A program made the position numbers and the translations under genes. Below, in pieces: positions 1 to 6,900 of a stretch of DNA of 21,168 nt. The stretch covers positions 1-21,168 of the IMG/VR virus record IMGVR_UViG_3300006810_000496. One strand, given 5' to 3'. The notes under the pieces were generated by a model. That model worked only from the letters and a program-made list of their open reading frames with translations. It did not search any database and had not been told where the DNA came from. The stretch's first letter is position 1. Every line of letters starts with the position of its first letter. The DNA is from a virus.

Positions 1-2
1 AA

Positions 3-65
3 AAGCTCAAAGAAGCAGAAGCATTAGTTGCGGCCAGCAAAGCTAATACTGCTGCCAATAAGTAA
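3..65 (+). CDS. C-terminal end of an upstream gene (partial)
   Basis: Frame 3 is open from the window edge to a TAA at 63-65 and gives 20 residues rich in Ala, Lys and Glu that look like the end of a helix. The next gene begins 4 bases after this stop, the tight spacing seen throughout the window, which supports a real gene end. By position it should belong to the head or head-to-tail module, for example a capsid, decoration or minor head protein. Twenty residues are too few to assign a family. Confidence 0.45.
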   Translation, partial: KLKEAEALVAASKANTAANK

Positions 66-69
66 GTAG

Positions 70-432
70 TTGGCTGCAACTGTAGCTGACTTTCAAAAGC
101 GATTCCCAGAATTTTGTCATGTAGATGATGTGACTGTACAGCTATTCTTAGATGATGTTGAGCTTATTATGAGTTCAGAAGGTAAGTGGTTAAAGTTTTA
201 TGATACTGTTCATCAGTATTATACAGCCCACTTCCTAGCAGTAGCAGAACATACTGAATCTGGTGACACAGCTTCCTTATCTCCCATCAAGAAACAGATG
301 GTAGATGATGTGCTAATTGAATCGGCAGTCAGCGATATTAGCCCAAATGCCAATGAGTTGCTAAGTACAGCTTATGGCAAGCGCGTACTGTTCTATAGAA
401 AGTTATGCTTTGCTGGCCCAAGAGGAGTATAA
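70..432 (+). CDS. DUF4054-like head-tail connector protein
   Basis: A 120-residue protein whose N-terminus (TVADFQKRFPEF, then a run ending in the acidic LDDVEL) has the look of the DUF4054 family of small helical phage proteins. These are taken to form the ring between the portal and the tail-joining proteins. The middle (VHQYYTAHFLAVAEH) fits the conserved helix of that family. The start is TTG at 70: an in-frame stop lies directly upstream (67-69), and no in-frame ATG would keep the conserved N-terminus. No good Shine-Dalgarno site is visible, so translation may be coupled to the upstream gene, whose stop is 4 bases away. The place just before the neck and sheath genes agrees with a connector. 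Family call from memory of the motif, not a search. Confidence 0.7.
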   Translation: MAATVADFQKRFPEFCHVDDVTVQLFLDDVELIMSSEGKWLKFYDTVHQYYTAHFLAVAEHTESGDTASLSPIKKQMVDDVLIESAVSDISPNANELLSTAYGKRVLFYRKLCFAGPRGV

Positions 433-435
433 CTT

Positions 436-813
436 ATGGCAGGACTAAATATGAGTCGTGCCTTCAATTCAAGAATGTTATCTAAGTTAGTTAGATATGA
501 AGTCTTAGAAGGCCACTATGATGATGACAACAACTGGGTTAAAGGAGCTACTAGAAAGAGTACTGTATTTGGAGTAGTTCTTTCTGGTAACAAGTTCTCT
601 CAGTTTGAAGAAGGTCAAGCCAAAGTATCAGAAGATGGTGGTATCCGCATCAGTGATTATAAAACCTTGTACATTAAGGATAAGTATAATCTACAGATGA
701 ATGACAAGATTTTCTATGCTGGAGTATATTATAACGTACTACAGCGTTCTGACGAGTATGAATATAATTTCAGATCGTTTATACTAGAGAAATCTGAGGA
801 TTGGAAACCATGA
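436..813 (+). CDS. Putative head closure / head-tail joining protein
   Basis: A 125-residue protein predicted to be mainly beta: a pattern of Val/Ile/Phe/Tyr strands with a central EEGQAKVSEDGGIRISDYK segment and a later MNDKIFYAGVYYNVLQ segment. This 'low-order polar turn, then ND-x-I-x-Y-x-G-x-x-Y-x-V' layout resembles head-closure or stopper proteins (SPP1 gp16-like fold), whose barrel seals the connector after packaging. ATG at 436 has a strong site, GAGGAG, about 8 bases upstream. The stop overlaps the next start (ATGA at 810-813). The role rests on position between a connector and a tail-terminator-like gene plus the strand pattern; no catalytic motif is expected or seen. Confidence 0.5.
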   Translation: MAGLNMSRAFNSRMLSKLVRYEVLEGHYDDDNNWVKGATRKSTVFGVVLSGNKFSQFEEGQAKVSEDGGIRISDYKTLYIKDKYNLQMNDKIFYAGVYYNVLQRSDEYEYNFRSFILEKSEDWKP

Positions 814-1343
814 CACCTGATAGAGCAGACGTAATGGTTTTGCAGAAAATGGTAGATACTATGGTAGGAATACCAAAGTTTTCTTACCCTGCAAGACAGC
901 GTGAGGCAAAGAAGCCAGAAGGCGAATTTGCACACATTAGAATCTTGGAAGAATATCAAGAAGGCATACCAGCCCAAAAGATACACGCACAAGATGAACT
1001 AACCACTACTTTCCGAACCTTTAGTTTAGTCAGACTAAGAGCTAGGATTGGTGTGGTAGATACTACCGGAATCCCTTCAAGCAAAGTAATGAATGGTTGG
1101 ACTTCCGAAGCTATGAAAGCTCTTATGATTGAGTCAGGATACGGATTTGTAAGATGTATCCCTATTTCAACAGAAGATGCCAAGCTAGAAAAGGAATGGG
1201 AATACCGCAAAGGTTTCTCAGTTGAACTATACACTACTCGCGTGTATGAAGAAGTTGTTTGCAATATGACTGCTGTTAGCATTACAGGTAGATTCATTGC
1301 AGAAAACTTAGATGAAGTAGTAGTTAATATAAACCTAAATTAA
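810..1343 (+). CDS. Putative neck / tail terminator protein (gp12-like)
   Basis: A 177-residue protein placed immediately before the sheath gene, where contractile phages keep the tail-completion or neck-terminator protein. The opening helix (ADVMVLQKMVDTMV) followed by a basic turn with PARQREAKKP, and the alternating strands that follow, fit the phage neck terminator gp12-like group (also annotated LIC_12616). I place the start at ATG 810, which overlaps the previous stop as ATGA and has GAGGA 9 bases upstream; a longer reading from TTG 801 has no better site. The family is suggested by position and overall pattern, not by a diagnostic motif. Confidence 0.6.
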   Translation: MTPDRADVMVLQKMVDTMVGIPKFSYPARQREAKKPEGEFAHIRILEEYQEGIPAQKIHAQDELTTTFRTFSLVRLRARIGVVDTTGIPSSKVMNGWTSEAMKALMIESGYGFVRCIPISTEDAKLEKEWEYRKGFSVELYTTRVYEEVVCNMTAVSITGRFIAENLDEVVVNINLN

Positions 1344-1359
1344 TAGGAAACAAAAACAA

Positions 1360-2799
1360 ATGGCAATAGAAATTACAGAATTTTCTGATGTGTCAATCTC
1401 AGTCTCACCAACTGGTGCGGCCAGTGGTAACTTTGGTATCTTAGGATTCCTAACTACTGAAAGTGGGATTCCTACAACAGAGCGTAATCGTGCTTACACA
1501 AAACTGACAGACGTTGGTAGTGACTGGGCAACAAGCTCAGAAGTGTATAAAGCTGCTCAAGCTTTCTATGGTGCAACTCCTACGCCTAATGACTTTGTTG
1601 TACTTTCAATGTACGACACAGACCAAGCAGCAATGATTTCTGGTGGTGGCCACTTATCACTTACTGATTTGGTTGCTTTAAGCCCAGTAGATTTTAGTGT
1701 TGAGGTCGACAACAATACTTTATCTTCTACCAGCATTTCATTGTCTGGTGCAACTTCATTAGATGATGTAGCATCTGCTCTTGAGACAGCATTAGGTGGT
1801 AACACTGCTGTTATTATTGAGTATGTTGATAATCGCTTTGTAATCAAGTCACCGACCACTGGTGGAGCCTCTGATATTAAGTTCCCAGTAGGTACAGTTG
1901 CCGAAGCATTAGGTTTGGCGCAACATCAAGCCGCAATCGCTGACCGTGTTGCTGCTGAAACCCCAGTAGATGCACTTGCTGCTAACTTAGCAACTGGTGT
2001 TGACTTTACTGCTTTCGATGTACATAAAGATTTGCGTGACAATATCACTGGAGGTGTTGGAGAAACAACTCTAAACATTGGACAGTGGGCAGAAGCAGCT
2101 AAGAAAATCTTTGTGAACACTACTAACAACTTAGCAACTCTAAGTTCTAGTATCACTACAGATGTTGCATCATTGCTCAAGTCAAATACTTTGCGCTATA
2201 CTCTTACTACTTTCAGTAAGACAGCTAGCCAGTATCCATCATCTGCGGTATTTGGTCGTGCAGCAAGTGTAAACTTTGGTGCGGCTGCATCTACGATCAC
2301 ATTGAACTTGAAGCAAATTGGTGGCGTCACTGCGGAAGACTTAACTCCTGCTGAGTTTGCTACTTTGAAAAGCAAGCACTGTTCTGCTGTTATTCAGATT
2401 GGTAAATCACAAACTGGTTATGCAGACTCTCGTATGGCTTCTGGTTCCTTCTTTGATTCAGTGCATGGTTTACTATGGTTGGAGAATCGTTGTGAAGTTG
2501 ATATGTTTAACTTACTATATCAATCTACAACGAAGGTTCCTTTTACCCAAGTAGGTATTAACCTTTGTAAAGCTCGCCTAGAGCGCAGCTTAGAAGCTGC
2601 GGTACGAAACGGCCTAGCAGCTCCAGGTTACTTACCTGATGGTACGTACTTACCTAACGGGTACATCGTAGAAGCTGTCGAACTTGCTGATGTTCCTTCA
2701 AGTGACAAGAGCAATGGAGTCTACGTTGGACTTTCATTCAAAATGGTTGGTGCTGGTGCATTACATGAAATTGTAGTGTCTGGCGAATTCGCAGAATAA
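1360..2799 (+). CDS. Tail sheath protein (DUF3383-like)
   Basis: A 479-residue protein that should form the contractile sheath around the tube. Recognition rests on the insertion at residues about 124-175: a strand-rich GATSLDDVASALETAL helix, then a VDNRFVIKSPTTGGASDIKF stretch, then AEALGLAQ. This is the repeated domain found in DUF3383-type sheaths. The C-terminal third (GYIVEAVELADVPS, then a strand ending in VSGEFAE) fits the polymerising C-terminal domain. Length is usual for the family. ATG 1360 has AGGAAA upstream. The tube gene follows 17 bases later. By a hand count, all of its roughly 11 Arg codons are CGN, unlike the tape-measure gene, as expected for an abundant protein. Confidence 0.85.
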   Translation: MAIEITEFSDVSISVSPTGAASGNFGILGFLTTESGIPTTERNRAYTKLTDVGSDWATSSEVYKAAQAFYGATPTPNDFVVLSMYDTDQAAMISGGGHLSLTDLVALSPVDFSVEVDNNTLSSTSISLSGATSLDDVASALETALGGNTAVIIEYVDNRFVIKSPTTGGASDIKFPVGTVAEALGLAQHQAAIADRVAAETPVDALAANLATGVDFTAFDVHKDLRDNITGGVGETTLNIGQWAEAAKKIFVNTTNNLATLSSSITTDVASLLKSNTLRYTLTTFSKTASQYPSSAVFGRAASVNFGAAASTITLNLKQIGGVTAEDLTPAEFATLKSKHCSAVIQIGKSQTGYADSRMASGSFFDSVHGLLWLENRCEVDMFNLLYQSTTKVPFTQVGINLCKARLERSLEAAVRNGLAAPGYLPDGTYLPNGYIVEAVELADVPSSDKSNGVYVGLSFKMVGAGALHEIVVSGEFAE

Positions 2800-2816
2800 C
2801 TTAATTAGGAAATTAA

Positions 2817-3311
2817 ATGTATCAATATAGTTTTGCAAATGTAGACCTTATCTTAGAAATCCCTGACTCGACTGGTGTTTATCAGTCTATCACAGTTCGT
2901 GGTTTTGCTACAGGTGAGAACCTAATTAACATTCAACGTCGTGCGCCTATCGCAACAACTCAGTTTGGTGCGTATGGTGATATGGTTGTGTCAATGCAGC
3001 GTATCAAAGCTGGTGACTTGACATTCCCTGTACTGATGAATGCGCCTGAAAACAAACTGTTGCAGGATTACTGTAACTACTTCCAAGAGCAAGCAGATGC
3101 AGATGGGTCATTAGTGTTCCCAATCCAAGCCGCGTTGAAAGATAACATGGGCAAGGATGAGGCACGTTTAGATAATGGTGTCATCTTAGCTATCCCTGCC
3201 ATTACTCGTGGTCAGACAATGAACACAGTAACTTGGATTCTCACGTTTGAAAATATCGACATTAAGCGTAATGTTGGTGAAGATGCTACACAATTTGGTG
3301 TACAACTCTAA
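2817..3311 (+). CDS. Tail tube protein (DUF3277-like)
   Basis: A 164-residue protein directly after the sheath, the standard place for the inner tube subunit. It shows an N-terminal strand (YQYSFANVDLILEI), a turn with GFATGENLINIQRRAPI, and the segment GAYGDMVVSMQRIKAGDLTFPV, followed by a helix (ENKLLQDYCNYFQEQA). This order is what I recall for the DUF3277 family paired with DUF3383 sheaths. AGGA lies about 9 bases before ATG 2817. Arg is almost always CGT, again the high-expression pattern. The gene ends just before an intrinsic terminator, so sheath and tube close an abundant transcript. Confidence 0.85.
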   Translation: MYQYSFANVDLILEIPDSTGVYQSITVRGFATGENLINIQRRAPIATTQFGAYGDMVVSMQRIKAGDLTFPVLMNAPENKLLQDYCNYFQEQADADGSLVFPIQAALKDNMGKDEARLDNGVILAIPAITRGQTMNTVTWILTFENIDIKRNVGEDATQFGVQL

Positions 3312-3318
3312 TTATAAC

Positions 3319-3350
3319 AGCCCTGCCTTAATAGGTTAGGGCTTTTTTGG
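3319..3350 (+). terminator. Rho-independent terminator after the tube gene
   Basis: AGCCCT (3319-3324) pairs with AGGGCT (3338-3343). The stem continues inward with GCCT against AGGT around a TAAT loop and one bulged T. A run of six T follows (3343-3348). It starts 7 bases after the tube stop. It probably lowers transcription of the chaperone, tape-measure and baseplate genes relative to sheath and tube. It is a bacterial-polymerase type signal, although T7-type polymerases can also stop at such structures. Confidence 0.85.
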
Positions 3351-3374
3351 TTTAACTATTCTAAGGAGAATATT

Positions 3375-3764
3375 ATGTCAGGAAACAAAGAATATAGAAA
3401 CTCTTTAAAAGATGGCAGAGAAATTTACATTCCTCATTGGCCAGTAGATGTTTCATTAGAAAATCTTACTAAAGCTGGTAAGATTTTAGGTACAGAAAAC
3501 ATTATTCGTATTGCAGAGCTGAACATTCCAGCGTCTATTGTTGCAGTTATGAATTGTGAAAACCCAGCAGTCGCTTCTGCACTGGTGAAACACTTTGTAT
3601 GCCAAGTGCGTATCGAAGGTAAGAAGATTGACACAACTACAATCAATAATATGTTTGCAGGCGATCTTCATGGTGTTATTGAACTATTCACTCATGTTAT
3701 CCATAGTCAGTATTCAGATTTTTTCAGCTTAGGTTTAGCAAAGGTAGTCTCCCAAGAGCAGTAG
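3375..3764 (+). CDS. Tail assembly chaperone, upstream frame (G-like)
   Basis: A 129-residue protein between the tube and the tape-measure gene, the fixed place of the tail assembly chaperone in many tailed phages. That chaperone coats the tape measure protein and recruits tube subunits. The start ATG 3375 has a strong AAGGAG site 7 bases upstream. The protein has an N-terminal strand region with Gly-Arg-Glu-Ile-Tyr, then mostly helices. Near its end, codons GAT-TTT-TTC create a slippery heptamer at 3719-3725. A -1 shift there would bypass the TAG at 3762-3764 and read into the frame of the next ORF, making a G-GT-type fusion. No strong sequence family is recognised; the role rests on position and the overlapping frames. 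Confidence 0.75.
   Translation: MSGNKEYRNSLKDGREIYIPHWPVDVSLENLTKAGKILGTENIIRIAELNIPASIVAVMNCENPAVASALVKHFVCQVRIEGKKIDTTTINNMFAGDLHGVIELFTHVIHSQYSDFFSLGLAKVVSQEQ
3719..3725 (+). other. Candidate -1 programmed frameshift site
   Basis: In the reading frame of the chaperone the bases read T TTT TTC, a canonical X XXY YYZ slippery heptamer. The -1 frame is open from 3707 through the downstream ORF to 3985, so a shift gives a fusion of about 203 residues. A second, weaker slippery tetramer (A AAG, 3740-3743) lies within the same overlap. A strong hairpin begins at 3762, 36 bases after the heptamer. That is farther than the usual 5-9 base spacer, so the stimulator is uncertain. Confidence 0.6.
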
Positions 3765-3782
3765 TCTCTGGAGAAGAGACTA
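3762..3782 (+). promoter_or_regulatory. Hairpin hiding a ribosome binding site
   Basis: TAGTCTCT (3762-3769) is perfectly complementary to AGAGACTA (3775-3782), an 8-bp stem with loop GGAGA. The stem begins at the stop codon of the upstream chaperone frame. The loop holds the GGAG that would serve as ribosome binding site for ATG 3785, 11 bases on. Independent initiation of the downstream frame may therefore be weak unless ribosomes ending at 3762 open the stem. It could also influence frameshifting. Confidence 0.55.
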
Positions 3783-3784
3783 GG

Positions 3785-3985
3785 ATGCCTGTAGACTATA
3801 GCCAAATATATCCCAAACTTAATGGGTATTTTGTTAGACCTTTGCTTGTAAATCCTCCACTTTGTAGCTTGAAAGAGTTGCAAGATGGAACCTATACAAT
3901 AGCTGACTTGGAAATGTTACACCAAGTTATTGAAATTAGAAACCACCAAACCCCAACATTGCCAAATCCAAATCAAAGTAACTAA
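3785..3985 (+). CDS. Tail assembly chaperone, downstream frame (T-like)
   Basis: A 66-residue frame (if started at ATG 3785) that lies in the -1 frame relative to the preceding chaperone and stays open back to 3707. Its content (a Pro-rich strand region, then SLKELQDGTYTIADLEMLHQ, a helix, and a Pro/Asn tail) resembles the T part of G/GT tail chaperones, which bind the tape measure protein. It is probably made mainly as a frameshift fusion. Separate initiation is possible, but the ribosome binding site is in the loop of a hairpin. It ends 9 bases before the tape-measure start, in keeping with its proposed partner. Confidence 0.65.
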   Translation: MPVDYSQIYPKLNGYFVRPLLVNPPLCSLKELQDGTYTIADLEMLHQVIEIRNHQTPTLPNPNQSN

Positions 3986-3994
3986 GGAGTTATA

Positions 3995-6900
3995 ATGAAT
4001 TACGATGAAGATGAAAATTTTGGCTTTTCCGTAGATGGAGAAGAAGACTTAGATGGCTTTTCTATCACTGGTGAAGACGATGGATTTGATATTCTAGCCG
4101 AAGAAGGCGACGCTATGGGAGATGCTTGGCTTACTGGCAGTGCAGAAGGCCAGACCAATAAGCTAGATGCAGACACAGTAGACGGAATCGTAAGTGGAGA
4201 TGGACTAGAACAGCCAGATCATTTGGTAGGTGCAGCAAAGATTTCTGACTTACAACTTGGAAGAATTGATGGTGTAAGCTACGGTGTACAAGCTGGAATC
4301 AAAGCTATACTAGAAAAACGAGATGTAGCTGGGATTGACCCATTAGATGCTGCTGCTGCCAGACAAGTGTTTGGTGAACTTATTGGCATGGACACTGCAA
4401 AGTTTGCAAGCCAAATTAAAGTAGATGAAACAGTAGAACTACCTAATAGCTATCAAGATCATCGAAAGATTTTGTCTATGTTACAAAATACTTCTGGTGA
4501 GTACTTAGATAGAGGGCCAGGAGCTGCTTTAGTAAACAAGTTCAATGACGAAAAGCAAGAGAAGGAAAATGAAGAACTTCTGGAAGCATTTGATATTGTC
4601 AAAGAAATTGCTGACCATTACATACACCCTAATACAATAGGGACTGATGTTGAGAAAGGCAGAAGGCGGTCACTAGAAGATGCCATTACATTAAGATTAA
4701 GGGATGGAGTATTCTTTGATAATTCCAGAGACATTCTTCCCCTACCTAATGAAACTGGCGTAGCTGGTATCAAAATCACCCAAGGTATATGGCCATCAAG
4801 GTTGGGTACTTCCGAGGACAGAGTATCTGCTGCTGGCAAATTTGATCATCTATATAAAAGCAATAAAGTTGATGGAATTCGTACCAAGTTTGAAAGAGAC
4901 GAAAATCATTACAAAGTGTTTGTAGATGGAGTAACAGAGGAAGAACGCAGAAGAGTTCTAACTCGTACACCGTCTGTAAGGTCTTCAATATTTCCAAACC
5001 CGACCAAATCGGAAATAGAGAAGAATGCTTGGACAGAAGAGACTGTAGAGAAAAAGAAAGCTGAGAACAAAAAAGCTTATGAAGAGTTGATAACCAAGGC
5101 TAATAAAGCAAGGGCAACATTCATTAAACAGTTTCCTACAATCCATGATGAAAACTATAAGCAAAACCGTACAGCAGGTAAACAGTCACCAACTGACCAT
5201 TTTGATAAAATACGCAACCTGATGGATGAAGCTGCTATCCTTGGTAAAGATTGGGATGGTGGTACTGACTATGATACTGTAGGTAGTGCTACAGGTATTA
5301 TATATGGAACCTCAATTTTGCCTGAAATAAGTTTGAAGGAAGCTGCTAGAAGAACTTCCCAAACTGAAATGGAAAAAGTCAATGGTGTAGAAATTGGATA
5401 TAGTTTCGATGAAGAATACATAAGCCATGAAGGTGGATTGTGGAGACCTTCTGAAATTAGATACCAGAAAGCAATGAATGAAGCCATAGCAAAACACAAT
5501 GACAAAGTGACTGCTGGCGAATACGTTAATCAAGGTACTGGGAAAGGTTCTGATAGAGGTGGAATGTATGGCTACAAGAAACAATCGGAAATATCCCGAC
5601 ATATTGAGGATGCGCTTGATGAAGAAGAAGAACAGAGAATGGCTGACATTAAGGAAGGCAGATTCTCACAAGGTACGCAAGCGTGGCTAGATCAACGTAA
5701 AGGTAAGATCACAGCTTCTACTGCTGCTACGTTACTTAAACCTATGGGTGCGGAAGAAATGGCTGTTAAGTTAGCTTCCGAGAGATTAGGTATTGCTTCA
5801 TCAGACGAACCTAATGCACACATGCGAGAAGGTAATGACGGTGAAGAAAAAGCCCTCACAGCATTCCTAATGGGAGAAGGTAAAGGCTTGCACATGGAAG
5901 AGGCTTTCTTTGAGACTCACATGGACTATGAAGGCTTTGGTGTATCCCCAGATGGTAGGTTATATGAAGAAGCATTTGACCCTGACAACCCTGAAAAAGT
6001 TAGGAAAAGTGCTGGACTGTTAGAGTTAAAATTCTTATCTACTAATAGGATGGAGGGAGCACTAGATAGATATATGCCACAAATGCAGATGCAAATGGCT
6101 ATAGCTGGTGAAAGCCAAACCCACTTCTATGCACTAGACAAGCACACTGGCGATAACATGCACTACGTAGTTAAAGCCGACCCTAAAATGCAAAAGAAAC
6201 TTCTTAAAGCTGGTTGGAAAGCTAAACAGCTTGAGCAAGACTTAGACCCACTAGGAGCACAGGAATTGAGGAAGAAAATTAAAGCTCGTAGAGAGTATGA
6301 CCCTAGAACCGAAAAGCAGATTGCAGAAGATGCTGCTAAAGAAGAAGCAGAGCTAAGGGCTAAAGCTGGAGAAGATGGTCAAACCAAAGCTTTTGAAACA
6401 GCAGATGATGACCAACCCATGACACCTTTTGAAGAAGATGTAGCTGAGGCTTTAGATAGTGAAGAAGATTTACTAACAAGTGACTCTGAGTTTGCAGTGG
6501 AGTATCGCAAGCAGATGAAGAGAAGAAAACAAAGCGAACTTTCAGCAAGGGTTAAAGAAGCTATTGAATCAAGCCTTACTACCGCTGATGGTGAAGGTGG
6601 GTCTAGTGGTGATAAGAAAGAAACAGTTAAAGCTGTCTCGGCACCTAAAGAAAATCCTGCTAATAAAGAACTTGCTGAGTTTTACCAGACTCACAAGAAA
6701 TTGTTGGAAGAAGAGGCTAGACTAAAAGAGGCTTCCAGAGCAAGAAAGAAATCTAAAGTCAAAGATGCCACAGCAGAAGCGGAAATGTCAGAGTTTTACA
6801 AGACAAATAAAAGTGTACTTGGAAAACGTAACCAGCTTGAAAGTGCTGCTGCCATGGAAGCTACAGCTACGTCCCTATCTTTACCAGACCTTAAAGGTGA

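Noticed and set aside
4140-4390. Staphylococcal-nuclease-like pattern near residues 50-130 of the tape-measure protein (DADTVDG, then RIDGVSYGVQAG)
   Set aside because: Only a loose resemblance: the expected Arg and Glu of the active site and the later D-R-Y-G-R are missing, so I do not claim a second nuclease.
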